Assembly: GCF_015355755.1 (NCBI RefSeq) | Contig: NZ_JACVEE010000002.1 | Location: 124,001-188,000 of the forward strand | Direction of reading: 5' to 3' | DNA from: Nocardia sp. XZ_19_385 | GTDB taxonomy: Bacteria > Actinomycetota > Actinomycetes > Mycobacteriales > Mycobacteriaceae | DNA length: 64,000 nt | In this document: one piece after another, positions 15,957-24,620 of the stretch | Numbering within the stretch: position 1 is the stretch's first letter | Layout of the letters: each line of letters opens with the position of its first letter | Notes under the pieces: generated by a model | The model's database searches: none | Seen by the model: the letters and a program-made list of their open reading frames with translations, nothing else | Told to the model about the DNA's origin: nothing | Program-made: the position numbers and the translations under genes

Positions 15957-17066
15957 CTATTCGCCGGCGGCGCGGCGGTAGTCACCGGCGCCGTGGCGTT
16001 CGCGCAGGGCGCGGGCGGTGGCCGGGTCGAAGGTTTCCAGGTGTTCGAACATGGGGTCTTCGTCGTCGGTTTCCAGGAGGGTGGAGCGACGGCGGAGGGC
16101 GCGCGCGGTTTCGCGGTCGATGGTGTGGCGGTGGGCGCGGGCCTCGGCTTGGCGGGTGTCTTCGACGGGGCCTTCGCCGCGCTGCTGGGCGCGGGTGAGG
16201 CGGGCGGCGCGGCGGCGGCGGATGTCCTCTTCGATGCGGACTTGCTTGCGTAGGTAGCCGAGGTAGGTGGCCAAGACGATGGCGCACAGGCCGCTGAGCC
16301 ACCAGAAGAGGGCGGTGAAGACGATGCCCAGGGCACCGCAGGCGATGGCGCCGAGCAGGAGGCCGAGGACGGCACGCTGGCGGAAGGTGTAGCGGGCGGC
16401 GCGGGCGATGGCGTCGGCTTCCGGGTCGAAGCCGCCGCGGCCACGGCGGGAGGGGACGAAATCGGGGTCCGCGGCGTCGAATTCGTCGTACTCGGAGTCG
16501 AAGTCCTCGATACGGGCAGGCGGCATGGCGACCGTCTCCGGTTCGCTGCGCTCTCCCACGTCGTCATCATCGGCCGAATCGGCGCTGTCCGCAGCGGATC
16601 CGGCGGTTACGGTGTCCGCACCGTCGAATTCGGCGTCCTCGTCGACGTATTCGGCCTCCTCGATCTCCTCGGCCAGCTCGGCCTCGAGGGTCTCGTCGTC
16701 CGCCAGTTCGACCGGGGCACTGTCGGGTTCGCAGGCGGCGCTCGGGCCGGCCTCGAGTTCCGGTGTGGCACCGGTTAACTCGTCCTCAGGGTCGGTGACT
16801 TCCTCGGCCGGGTTCATCCGGTGCTCCGCATCATCGCTGGGGAAGAACTTTCTGTGCGCACGGCTCGGTCTGTAGTCGGGGTCGCTGTCGTGCCCGGCGG
16901 CGGGGCCGGACTTCATGCGCCGCTTGGAGCCGCCGCGGTGCAGGACTCTCGTCGCCAGTGCCGCGTCGGTGGTTTGCCGGATCCTGGGGTGCCGGTCGGC
17001 GAGTATCGGGAACAGCACGAAGACCCAGAGCACGACCAACCCGATCCACAGAATCGAATTCGGCAT
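15957..17066 (-). CDS. glpR: GlpR/SepX divisome membrane protein (receptor for gephyrin-like Glp)
   Basis: A 369-residue protein with an N-terminal membrane helix (ILWIGLVVLWVFVLFPIL), a juxtamembrane RVLHRGGSKRR patch, a long acidic disordered segment (about 95-190, very rich in D, E and A), two closely spaced helices near 230-270 and a basic C-terminal region. This matches GlpR of Corynebacterium and SepX of Streptomyces, which recruit the MoeA-like Glp to the FtsZ division machinery. It corresponds in position to Rv0996. The glp gene is two genes upstream on the same strand with rimJ between, supporting the assignment. Confidence 0.88.
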   Translation of the reverse strand: MPNSILWIGLVVLWVFVLFPILADRHPRIRQTTDAALATRVLHRGGSKRRMKSGPAAGHDSDPDYRPSRAHRKFFPSDDAEHRMNPAEEVTDPEDELTGATPELEAGPSAACEPDSAPVELADDETLEAELAEEIEEAEYVDEDAEFDGADTVTAGSAADSADSADDDDVGERSEPETVAMPPARIEDFDSEYDEFDAADPDFVPSRRGRGGFDPEADAIARAARYTFRQRAVLGLLLGAIACGALGIVFTALFWWLSGLCAIVLATYLGYLRKQVRIEEDIRRRRAARLTRAQQRGEGPVEDTRQAEARAHRHTIDRETARALRRRSTLLETDDEDPMFEHLETFDPATARALRERHGAGDYRRAAGE

Positions 17067-17280
17067 CTTCCCTTTTCACACCTCCGTCCCCACTGGTTCC
17101 GCTGGCGCAAAACGCACCACTGACGTCCGTAGGTTAATTCGGGGACGCATCAACATCTGGCAGGCGCGCCGTGCACATACGCCACATCTGTCACAAGAAT
17201 GCCCGGATTCAAGCGTTTCTTCCGGTGGTTTGCGCATAGCGGGGATATCTTGTGCGGTTACCGAGGTAGTGAATCCGCTT

Positions 17281-17940
17281 TCAGGGCAGGATTACTCGGC
17301 CTTCGCGGACCAGTCGATCGATGACGGTGCCCATGACTTCCTCGATGGTGATGCCGACCAGCATGTGATCGCGCCAGGCCCCGTCGACGTCGAGATACTT
17401 GCGCAGCAAACCCTCTTCGCGGAACCCGACATTGCGCAGCACGGCCTGGCTGGCCAGGTTCTCCGGCCGCACCGTGGCTTCCACTCGGTGCAGGCCGACG
17501 GGCCCGAAGCAGTGGTCGAGCCCGAGTGCGAGCGCCGTGGTGGCCACCCCCTGGCCGCTCAGATCCTTGGCGACCCAGTACCCGATCCACGCCGAACGCA
17601 GCGCGCCGCGCACGATATTGCCGACCGTGAGCTGCCCGCTGAAGTGTCCGTCGACCTCGATCACCAACGGGATCATCGCGCCGCGCCGCGCCTCGGCCTT
17701 CAGGCTGGACCACAGCGACGGCCAGTTCGACGCGTGATTGCGCGCCTCCCAGGCGCCGCGTCCGGTCGGCTCCCACGGCTCCAGATGATCCCGATCGCGC
17801 AGCCGGATCCGGCTCCAGGCCGCCGCGTCACGCAACCGCACGGGCCGCAGCGTCACCTGACCGGCCGCGCACCGCACCGGGCCCAGCCGCGCGGGCCATC
17901 CCGGATGCTGCGTGACCCGGAAAACGTTCATCGACTCCAT
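17281..17940 (-). CDS. rimJ: RimJ/RimL-type GNAT N-acetyltransferase
   Basis: A 219-residue GNAT protein. The start HPGWPARLGPV and LRPVRLRDAAAW lead into the acetyltransferase fold; the acetyl-CoA loop is seen in VAKDLSGQGVATTALAL, and the later HRVEATVRPENLASQAVL and GFREEGLLRKYLDV are typical of RimJ/RimL protein N-terminal acetyltransferases. It sits between glp and glpR as in M. tuberculosis (Rv0995), 15 bases after glp, so it is in the same operon. The target protein is not known. The start may be ATG 17940 or ATG 17931; GGGGAG lies before both. Confidence 0.9.
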   Translation of the reverse strand: MESMNVFRVTQHPGWPARLGPVRCAAGQVTLRPVRLRDAAAWSRIRLRDRDHLEPWEPTGRGAWEARNHASNWPSLWSSLKAEARRGAMIPLVIEVDGHFSGQLTVGNIVRGALRSAWIGYWVAKDLSGQGVATTALALGLDHCFGPVGLHRVEATVRPENLASQAVLRNVGFREEGLLRKYLDVDGAWRDHMLVGITIEEVMGTVIDRLVREGRVILP

Positions 17941-17955
17941 CAGCTCCCCGACAAA

Positions 17956-19215
17956 TCAGCCGCGCTGTGCGAGAAACGCGACCCGGACCTCGTCACCGGT
18001 CCTGATTTCGGTGTCGTCCGGGTCGATCATGATCAGGCTGTTCGCCTCGGCCAGCGTGGCCAGCAGATGTGAGGACGAACCGGCCGCGCCGCCGAGCGGC
18101 TGCACGAGGTAATCGCCGGTGGTCTCGTCGCGCATCAGCTGCGCGCGCAGATACCCCTTGCGGCCCGCCATCGAGGAGATGGGCGTGATGGTCCGGGCCC
18201 GGATGATCCGGCGCATGGGATGCCGGCGCCCGAGCGCGATCCGGATCAGCGGCCGCACCATGACCTCGAAAACCACCAGCGCGCCAACCGGATTGGACGG
18301 TAGTAGGAAGGTCGGGACCTCGTCCCGGCCGAGCCTGCCGAAACCCTGTACGGAGCCGGGATGCATGGCGACGCGGGCGACTTCCAGCTCGCCCAGCCCT
18401 TCGAGCGCTTCCCGGACCTGCTCGGAGGCCCAGCCGCCGACCGCACCCGCGATCACCACGACCTCGGAACGCACCAGCTGACCTTCGACCACATCGCGCA
18501 GCTGCCGCGGGTCGGTGCTGACGATGCCGACCCGGTTCACGTCCGCGCCCGCGTCACGCGCGGCGGCGGCCAGCGCATAGGAATTCACGTCGTACACCTG
18601 GCCCGGGCCCGGCGTCCGATCGATATCGATGAGTTCGCCACCCACCGAGATGACCGACAGCCGCGGCCGCGGATGCACGAGCACCTTGTCCTGGCCGACC
18701 GCGGCGAGCAGACCCACCTGCGCCGGCCCGATGATGGTGCCCGCCCGCACCGCGACGTCACCGGGCTGCACGTCGTCGCCGATGCGGCGGACGTAATCAC
18801 CGGAGCGCACGGTTTCGTAGACCTTGATCCGCGCCCGGCCGCCATCGGTGAAGTCCAGCGGCAGAACGGCATCCGCGAGGGTGGGCAGCGGCGCACCGGT
18901 GTCCACGCGCACGGTCTGGCGCGGCTGCAACCGGATCGGCTGCCGCGAACCCGCGACCACCTCGCCGACCACGGGCAACGTCAGGTCGACGAGTTCGTCG
19001 TCCTCGTTGCGAATATCGGTGCCCGCGGCCGCGACATCGACGCTGCGCACCGCGTAACCATCGATCGCCGCCTGGTCGAACCCGGGCAGCGGCCGTTCGG
19101 TGACCACGTCTTCGGCGCACAGCAGGCCCTGGGCCTCGGAGATCGCGACCCGGACCGGCCGGGGCGCGACCGCCGCCGCGGTCACCTTGATCTGCTGATC
19201 CTCAACCGAGCGCAT
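17956..19215 (-). CDS. glp: Gephyrin/MoeA-like Glp protein
   Basis: A 419-residue MoeA-fold protein in the molybdopterin molybdotransferase family. Visible family landmarks are GFDQAAIDGYAV (canonical MoeA: S-A-M-D-G-Y-A), RVDTGAPLPTLADAV, SVISVGGELIDI, GQVYDVNSYAL and LLPSNPVGALVVFEV. Several are degenerate: SVGGEL for STGDEL and LPSNPVGA for LPGNPVSA, which agrees with the divergent Glp branch that binds FtsZ and GlpR rather than with a catalytic MoeA. It is the positional equivalent of Rv0994 (annotated moeA1). Operon order galU, glp, rimJ, glpR is conserved. A residual molybdenum-cofactor role is possible. Confidence 0.85.
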   Translation of the reverse strand: MRSVEDQQIKVTAAAVAPRPVRVAISEAQGLLCAEDVVTERPLPGFDQAAIDGYAVRSVDVAAAGTDIRNEDDELVDLTLPVVGEVVAGSRQPIRLQPRQTVRVDTGAPLPTLADAVLPLDFTDGGRARIKVYETVRSGDYVRRIGDDVQPGDVAVRAGTIIGPAQVGLLAAVGQDKVLVHPRPRLSVISVGGELIDIDRTPGPGQVYDVNSYALAAAARDAGADVNRVGIVSTDPRQLRDVVEGQLVRSEVVVIAGAVGGWASEQVREALEGLGELEVARVAMHPGSVQGFGRLGRDEVPTFLLPSNPVGALVVFEVMVRPLIRIALGRRHPMRRIIRARTITPISSMAGRKGYLRAQLMRDETTGDYLVQPLGGAAGSSSHLLATLAEANSLIMIDPDDTEIRTGDEVRVAFLAQRG

Positions 19216-19373
19216 CGAGCCCTTCCCTGATCTGGCGTCTCACTGAATCCCGCCGCGCACCAAGTGATGGTGTCACCGCAGCACGGTGAAAGCGGTTCGG
19301 CGCGCGGCTGGAACATTTTCAAAAACGGGTGAACTCTCATTCGTACCCGACCACGCGCCGACAGCGAAACCGA

Positions 19374-20330
19374 TCAGTCGTAGGGCGTCAGCTGCGGATC
19401 CCACTCCGCACTCAGCCGGTGCTGCAACCACTCTCGCAAGGCCGGGCCGTATTCCTCACGTTCCAAAGCGAAATCGACCGCAGCACGAAGATAACCGCCC
19501 GGGTTGCCCAGATCGTGGCGCGACCCACGGTGCACCACAACGTGTACCGGATGTCCCTCTTCGATCAGCAGCGCGATGGCGTCGGTGAGTTGCAACTCAC
19601 CACCCGCGCCGGGCTTGATGCGGCGCAGCGCGTCGAAGATGGCGCGGTCCAGCAGGTATCGGCCGGCCGCCGCGTAGGTGGACGGCGCGTCGGCCAGGGC
19701 GGGCTTCTCCACCATGCCGTTGACGCGCATCACATTCGGGTTCACCGCGTCCGGCACGGTCGCCACGTCGAAGACGCCGTAGGAACTGACCTGATCCTTG
19801 GGCACGTCGATGGCGCACAGCACGCTGCCGCCGCGTTTGCGCCGCACCCGGCTCATCACGTCGAGCACACCGACGGGCATCACCAAGTCGTCGGGCAGCA
19901 GCACCGCGATGGCGTCCTCGTCATCGTCGAGCACGCTCTCGGCCTGGGCGACCGCGTGCCCGAGACCCAGCGGTTCCTCCTGGATCACCGAGACCACGTC
20001 GAGCAGGCCCGGCGCCTTGCGCACCTTCTCCAGGAGCTTGAACTTGCCGCGCTCGGCCAGGGTGCTCTCCAGCACCAGGTCTTCGACGAAGTGTGCGACG
20101 ACGCCGTCCTTGCCGGGCGAGGTCACGATCACCAGCCGGTCCGCGCCGGAATCGGCGGCCTCGACCGCGACCAGTTCGATGCCCGGGGTGTCCACCACCG
20201 GCAGCAACTCCTTGGGCACCGTCTTCGTCGCGGGCAGGAATCGTGTCCCGAGTCCGGCCGCGGGAACGACGGCCGTGCGGAAACACGACACCGCGCCGTC
20301 GGCGGAATGTCCGTTTGCTGTCATGGGCAT
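19374..20330 (-). CDS. galU: UTP--glucose-1-phosphate uridylyltransferase
   Basis: The 318-residue enzyme makes UDP-glucose for trehalose, glycogen and envelope glycolipids. Motifs: VVPAAGLGTRFLPATKTVPK with the nucleotide-binding loop and catalytic lysine, LLPVVDTPGIELVAVEAADS, VIQEEPLGLGHAV, LLPDDLV, VEKPALADAPS and the sugar-binding GELQLTDAI. Length is normal for GalU. It heads the galU-glp-rimJ-glpR minus-strand group and is divergent from the 5-formyl-THF cyclo-ligase gene with 66 bases between, as in mycobacteria (Rv0993/Rv0992c). The second ATG, six bases in, is an equally possible start. Confidence 0.96.
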   Translation of the reverse strand: MPMTANGHSADGAVSCFRTAVVPAAGLGTRFLPATKTVPKELLPVVDTPGIELVAVEAADSGADRLVIVTSPGKDGVVAHFVEDLVLESTLAERGKFKLLEKVRKAPGLLDVVSVIQEEPLGLGHAVAQAESVLDDDEDAIAVLLPDDLVMPVGVLDVMSRVRRKRGGSVLCAIDVPKDQVSSYGVFDVATVPDAVNPNVMRVNGMVEKPALADAPSTYAAAGRYLLDRAIFDALRRIKPGAGGELQLTDAIALLIEEGHPVHVVVHRGSRHDLGNPGGYLRAAVDFALEREEYGPALREWLQHRLSAEWDPQLTPYD

Positions 20331-20396
20331 ACCCTATCCATCCATCACATGGCCCCAACGCCGTCTGCGGCGATGGGGCTAATTGCGGGTGAGCAT

Positions 20397-20996
20397 ATGG
20401 TGATCATCATGGAGATGCCCGGTGAGGCCGATAAACATGCATGGCGCTCCGAAATTCTCAGGCAAAGAAGTGCTCAGACCGCCACCGAGCATGCCGAAGA
20501 GGCTCGCCTACTGGCGAAAACCGCGGGCAAACTCGCAGTGAACGGGTGGGTATGCGCCTATGTGCCGGTGCGCGGCGAGCCGGGTTCGCGCGAGTTGCTC
20601 GATGCGTTGTGCGTGGGCGGGTCGCGTGTCCTCTTACCTGTGACGGGTCCGCCCGGGCCGCTGCAATGGGCCGAATACACCGGTCCGGACAGCTTGCAAC
20701 CTGCGCGTTTCGGACTGCTGGAGCCGATCGGGGAACTGCTGGGCGCCGAGGCCGTCGGGCTGGCGGAGTTGATTCTGGTGCCCGCGCTCGCGGTGGACCT
20801 GCGCGGCGTGCGGCTCGGGCGGGGCGCCGGCTACTACGACCGGACCCTGGGCGCGGCCCGGCCCGGCGTCCGGCTGACCGCGGTCGTGCGCGACGCGGAG
20901 CTGGTCTCCAGGCTGCCCGAGGAACCACATGACCTGCGCATGGGCTGGGCGCTCACACCGCGGGGCGGGCTGCGGCAACTGGGTACCGTGGAATGA
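20397..20996 (+). CDS. 5-formyltetrahydrofolate cyclo-ligase family protein
   Basis: About 199 residues, the usual length for 5-FCL, which converts 5-formyl-THF to 5,10-methenyl-THF with ATP. Landmarks are KHAWRSEILRQR at the N-terminus (nucleotide-binding basic residues), GSRVLLPVTGPPG, LQPARFGLLEP and the signature GVRLGRGAGYYDRTL, ending with a DLRMGWALTP strand. ATG 20397 is preceded by GGGTGA; ATGs at 20409 and 20415 are alternatives. It is divergent from galU and 69 bases before the ruc homologue, an order shared with Rv0992c-Rv0991c. Confidence 0.92.
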   Translation: MVIIMEMPGEADKHAWRSEILRQRSAQTATEHAEEARLLAKTAGKLAVNGWVCAYVPVRGEPGSRELLDALCVGGSRVLLPVTGPPGPLQWAEYTGPDSLQPARFGLLEPIGELLGAEAVGLAELILVPALAVDLRGVRLGRGAGYYDRTLGAARPGVRLTAVVRDAELVSRLPEEPHDLRMGWALTPRGGLRQLGTVE

Positions 20997-21065
20997 ATGC
21001 AGGATTGGCGATGTTGGCACTGTCGCCTGTAGAGTGCCAGTTCGACGAGACCAGCGGAGGATCCT

Positions 21066-21386
21066 GTGCCAACTTATTCGTACGCGTGCACCCAGTGTGA
21101 CAACCGCTTCGACATCGTTCAGTCCTTCAGCGACGACGCCCTGACCGTCTGCCCCGAGTGCTCGGGCAAGCTGCGCAAGCTGTTCAACTCGGTCGGCATC
21201 GTGTTCAAGGGCAGCGGCTTCTACCGCACCGACAGCCGTGGCGGCTCCGCCACCGCGAGCGAGCCCGCGAAGTCGGATGGCGCGAAGTCGGACAACGGGT
21301 CGAGCAAGCCTGCCGAATCGAGCGCTCCGTCGAGCAACGGCTCCGCCAGCAGCTCCTCTACCAGCACCGCAGCCGCAGCCAGCTGA
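21066..21386 (+). CDS. ruc: Ruc-like FmdB-type zinc-ribbon chaperone
   Basis: The 106-residue protein starts with an FmdB-type zinc ribbon: MPTYSYACTQCDNRFD with Cys8/Cys11, then TVCPECSGKLRKLF with Cys29/Cys32, then VGIVFKGSGFYRTDS. The rest (about 60-106) is a disordered tail of serine, alanine and lysine. This matches M. tuberculosis Rv0991c, named Ruc, a redox-regulated chaperone in which oxidation of the zinc-binding cysteines triggers holdase activity and the disordered tail is needed. Neighbour genes are the same as in mycobacteria, which strengthens the orthology. Start is GTG with CGGAGGA upstream. Confidence 0.85.
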   Translation: MPTYSYACTQCDNRFDIVQSFSDDALTVCPECSGKLRKLFNSVGIVFKGSGFYRTDSRGGSATASEPAKSDGAKSDNGSSKPAESSAPSSNGSASSSSTSTAAAAS

Positions 21387-21466
21387 GTTATCCACAGCCG
21401 GGAAGTTATCCACAGGCAGGTCTTTTCCCGGGCGTGGCGCGGTGTTCGCGGCCATAAGATCCGGCC

Positions 21467-22123
21467 ATGAAATCGCGCACCGATCTCGGCCGAGAAAACC
21501 CGCTGCGCGCGGTTCTCGACAACCGCCCACCCTGGGCCGATCTGCTCCTGGTCCGCAGATTGCTCGCCGCCGCACTCACCGTGCTGGCGGCAGTGCTGTT
21601 TCTCCGCGGCGATCCGGATACGCACCCGGCGCAGGTGGTCGTCGCCGATCACGACCTACCGCCCGGCCGCCTGCTGGCAGCCGGTGACCTGCGCACCGCA
21701 CCGCGCGAATCCGGTTCCCTCCCGTCCGGCGCGGTGCGTGACGCCGGAGAGCTCGTCGGCGCCACACTGACCGGCGCGATGCGGGCCGGTGAGGTCTTCA
21801 CCGATCTGCGCATCGTCGGCCCGCGGCTGGCGGCCGTCGCGGCCGGCGCCCCGGACGCGCGCATCGTCCCGATCCGTCTCGCCGACAACGCTGTCGCGGA
21901 GATCCTGCGCGCCGGTGATCGCGTCGACGTGGTGGGCGCCGAGGACGGCAGCGACCGGCCCGCGCGCACGCTGGCCAGAGACGCCGCCGTGGTGCTGGTC
22001 TCGCGTCCGGCAGATCGGCGTGGGCAGCCGGAGCCGGTGGTCCTGGTCGCCATGGACGCCACCCATGCCACCGCCGTCGCGGCGGCCTCGCTGCGGACCG
22101 CGCTCACCGTCGTCTTCCACTGA
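21467..22123 (+). CDS. SAF domain-containing membrane-anchored protein
   Basis: A 218-residue protein with one membrane helix (LLVRRLLAAALTVLAAVLF, about 28-46) and an extracytoplasmic SAF domain: VVVADHDLPPGRLLAAGDL, then GATLTGAMRAGEVFTDLR, then IVPIRLADNAVAEILRAGDR. This is the layout of CpaB/RcpC-like proteins and flagellar P-ring assembly FlgA relatives, but no pilus genes are nearby. It occupies the position of Rv0990c. Function unknown. Confidence 0.8.
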   Translation: MKSRTDLGRENPLRAVLDNRPPWADLLLVRRLLAAALTVLAAVLFLRGDPDTHPAQVVVADHDLPPGRLLAAGDLRTAPRESGSLPSGAVRDAGELVGATLTGAMRAGEVFTDLRIVGPRLAAVAAGAPDARIVPIRLADNAVAEILRAGDRVDVVGAEDGSDRPARTLARDAAVVLVSRPADRRGQPEPVVLVAMDATHATAVAAASLRTALTVVFH

Positions 22124-22191
22124 CCATTAGCATCGGCTACCAATCGCGGCTCCGCGCAGTCAGCTTTATCCGAACAGGAGAGATTTCGGCC

Positions 22192-22629
22192 ATGCTCAAG
22201 GGATTCAAAGAGTTCATCTTCCGCGGGAACGTCCTCGATCTGGCCGTGGCCGTCGTGATCGGCACCGCGTTCACCGCGATCGTGAGCGCCTTCACCGACG
22301 GGATCGTCAAGCCGTTGCTCGCGGTCTTCGGCGGCACCAACGAACTCGGCTGGGGCTTCCAGATCGTGTCGGGCAAGCCCGCGACCTTCATCCAGCTGGG
22401 CACGATCGTGGGCGCGGTCATCGACTTCCTGCTGATCGCCGCGGTGCTGTACTTCATCCTGGTGACTCCGGCGAACCGGATCATGGCGCGCTTCGGCTCC
22501 AAGCAGGCGGCGGCCACCGAGATCGCACTGCTCACCGAGATCCGCGATCTGCTCGCCGAGCAGCGCAATGCGGAGGGCGACGCCGGAAAGGCCACCGGCA
22601 GCAGCACCACCACGATCCGCGAGGTGTAA
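22192..22629 (+). CDS. mscL: Large-conductance mechanosensitive channel MscL
   Basis: 145 residues, with the N-terminal helix MLKGFKEFIFRGNVLDLAVA, first membrane helix VVIGTAFTAIVSAFTDGIVKP, a periplasmic loop, second helix VIDFLLIAAVLYFILV and a cytoplasmic helix KQAAATEIALLTEIRDLL. This is the complete MscL pentameric osmotic-release channel. GGAGAG lies before the ATG. It is convergent with the porin genes and corresponds to Rv0985c. Confidence 0.97.
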   Translation: MLKGFKEFIFRGNVLDLAVAVVIGTAFTAIVSAFTDGIVKPLLAVFGGTNELGWGFQIVSGKPATFIQLGTIVGAVIDFLLIAAVLYFILVTPANRIMARFGSKQAAATEIALLTEIRDLLAEQRNAEGDAGKATGSSTTTIREV

Positions 22630-22651
22630 ACCGCAGCACGCCAAGCCAAAA

Positions 22652-22685
22652 GAGCAGGCCCGCCGCGAAAGCGACGGGCCTGCTC
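22652..22685. terminator. Bidirectional terminator between mscL and the porin genes
   Basis: GAGCAGGCCCG pairs with CGGGCCTGCTC. TTTT follows on the plus side after AGG, and CTTTTGG follows on the minus side, so it serves both convergent units. Confidence 0.8.
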
Positions 22686-22710
22686 AGGTTTTCAGGTCTG
22701 GCGAACCAGA

Positions 22711-23391
22711 TCAGCCGAGGCTGAAGGGGGCGCCCCACAGCGTCACGTACGACATGACGTTGTCGGTCTCGACCTTGACCTTCACGAAGGCACGAGCCTG
22801 CGCGTAACCGCCACAGCCGTTCAGGCCGATGGTGGAATCCGCCCAGCTCACCGAGCCGGTGAGGCCCTTGAACCGGTTGTTGCGCGAGTGCGACTCGTTG
22901 CCGAAGTCGTCGGCAACCTCACGGTCGAGGACGTAGAAGGTAGCGGACTGGCCGGGGCCGAGCGACAGCGCCGCGCCGCCGTTGGCGCTCGGGGTGCCCT
23001 TCGCGCCGCCTTCGCCGTCACTCTCGATATCGAGGCCGGCACCACCATCGACACCGACACCGCCGATGTTGACCTGGCAGCCCACCAGGTAGCCGGGGTA
23101 GATCCGGCCGCCGGCCGAGGCGCCGCCACCGGACAGCTCGACCGAGGCGGTGCCCGAGGCCCACGCGTTGCGGTGGACCGGGGTCGCGCCCATGGACGGG
23201 TTGATGTTGGCGGACTCACCGTGCAGGTTGACGGTCACCACGGTGCCGTCGGACAGGGTCTTGGTCAGGGAGCCACCGGGCAGCGGGATGAAGGTATCCG
23301 CGTTGGCCGCACCGGTGGAGAACAGGCCCATGGCGACAGCCGCGGCGGCACCCGCGCCGGCAACCTTCACCAGGCTCTTACGGTTGATCAT
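22711..23391 (-). CDS. MspA family outer-membrane porin (copy 1)
   Basis: 226 residues with a Sec signal peptide (MINRKSLVKVAGAG..., cut after GAANA). The mature protein has the MspA-family layout: FIPLPGGS start, GYLVGCQVNIGG, LSLGPGQ, GLTGSVSWADSTIGLNGCGG and the terminal YAQARAFVKVKVETDN...GAPFSLG. MspA porins form octameric channels in the mycolic-acid outer membrane for small hydrophilic solutes. It follows a paralogue by 55 bases, which shares the exact signal-peptide end AVAMGLFSTGAANAD, so the pair arose by tandem duplication and may form mixed channels. Confidence 0.92.
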   Translation of the reverse strand: MINRKSLVKVAGAGAAAAVAMGLFSTGAANADTFIPLPGGSLTKTLSDGTVVTVNLHGESANINPSMGATPVHRNAWASGTASVELSGGGASAGGRIYPGYLVGCQVNIGGVGVDGGAGLDIESDGEGGAKGTPSANGGAALSLGPGQSATFYVLDREVADDFGNESHSRNNRFKGLTGSVSWADSTIGLNGCGGYAQARAFVKVKVETDNVMSYVTLWGAPFSLG

Positions 23392-23446
23392 GTTAATCCC
23401 TCAGGGGTTGGAAGTATGTTCGGCGAGAAGAGGATTCGAAGACGGG

Positions 23447-24115
23447 TCAGCCGATGGAGAAGGGCTGGCCGTACAGGGTGGTCTTCGAGTAGTGATCGCC
23501 GATGATTTCGACCACGGTGTAGGAACGCGCCTGCGCGTAACCGGCGCAACCGGTGATGCTGATCAGCATGTCCTCGTACTCGACCGAGTAGACGCCGGCC
23601 TTCAGAATGTCCTTCTGCTCGATGGCGGCCCAGCTGACCTGGCCGGGGCCGAGCCCCAGGCTGAACCCGCCGGAGAGGCCGAGGCTGTCCGGCTTGACGC
23701 TGACGCCACCGCTGAGGCTGAGCGCCTCGTCGCCGATGCTGACCTGGCAGCCGACGATGTAGCCGGTGGTGATGGTCGACGCACCGTGCGTCGAGGAGTT
23801 GTTGGTGCCGGGGCTGTTGTCCGCGCCGTTCCAGGGGCCGGGATTGCCGTCGGGAGTGGCGGTCACGTCGGCGGTCGCGTTGCCCGACACGCGCACTTCG
23901 CGGGTCACGCCGTTCGCGGTGATACCCGGGACGACGACAGCGTGCTCACCCGTGCGGGTAATGGTGACGCCTGGACCCGTCTTCTGACCGTCCGGCAACG
24001 GCACGAAGACATCGGCATTGGCAGCGCCGGTCGAAAACAGACCCATGGCAACGGCCGCGGCAGCACCGGCCACGCCGGCACTGCGACGCAGACCGTTGGT
24101 GCGGTTCTCGCTCAT
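23447..24115 (-). CDS. MspA family outer-membrane porin (copy 2)
   Basis: 222 residues from the ATG at 24115, which has GAGGGGAAG just upstream; an in-frame ATG at 24127 overlaps that ribosome-binding site and is not favoured. The signal peptide ends in MGLFSTGAANAD, then FVPLPDGQ, GYIVGCQVSIGD, LGLGPGQVSW and the end motif GCAGYAQARSY...GQPFSIG of MspA porins. The constriction-zone and loop regions differ from copy 1, so pore selectivity may differ. A perfect Crp-type site lies 276 bases upstream. Confidence 0.92.
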   Translation of the reverse strand: MSENRTNGLRRSAGVAGAAAAVAMGLFSTGAANADVFVPLPDGQKTGPGVTITRTGEHAVVVPGITANGVTREVRVSGNATADVTATPDGNPGPWNGADNSPGTNNSSTHGASTITTGYIVGCQVSIGDEALSLSGGVSVKPDSLGLSGGFSLGLGPGQVSWAAIEQKDILKAGVYSVEYEDMLISITGCAGYAQARSYTVVEIIGDHYSKTTLYGQPFSIG

Positions 24116-24620
24116 ACTTCCCCTCATCAGGTTCTAACAGTCAACCTCGACCATCGAGGCTGGATGGTCCTCTCAGGCCCAGCTCAGTTTGTCGTCCGTT
24201 TGTTGCCGGTGTGTAACCGGCCGTTATTTCGGCGCAACGGCCTTAGCTGGCAACGGAACCGAGCCATGGTTCCGCCGGGTCGGCAACGTTCGTGACGTAC
24301 CCGGGCCTGTGGGGTCCATAGTTGGGTGGCTCTGGGCGAAGATTAAACCGTAGGTAACTGTGTGGCAACGCGCGCTTTGGTAAAGAACATTGTGATGTAG
24401 ATCACAGTACCAATCATGCTCATATCGCTTGACGTGCATAGACGCAGCGGGGAAGGGTTCCGGAGCGACTTATTCGACAACCCGCGGCACAACAAGGCCA
24501 TTCGCGGGTACGAGTCAGCGCCGTAACGAAATGGCCTGCATCACAGTCGAAATACAAAAACAGTGAGGCAGCCGCGGCTATATATCCGTTCGTAATACGG
24601 AGCGCGGCCGTAGATAAAGC
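24116..24620. other. Porin upstream region, about 500 bases without a gene
   Basis: No reading frame here shows coding character. The region carries the promoter of the porin pair and the Crp-type site at 24391-24406. It is more AT-rich than its surroundings (for example 24540-24620), which fits a regulatory region. Confidence 0.6.
24391..24406. promoter_or_regulatory. Perfect Crp-family binding site upstream of porin genes
   Basis: TGTGATGTAGATCACA matches the Crp/GlxR consensus TGTGA-N6-TCACA at every defined position. It lies 276 bases upstream of the porin start, so the transcript may have a long leader or the site may act at a distance. cAMP-dependent control of outer-membrane permeability is inferred. 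Confidence 0.65.
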
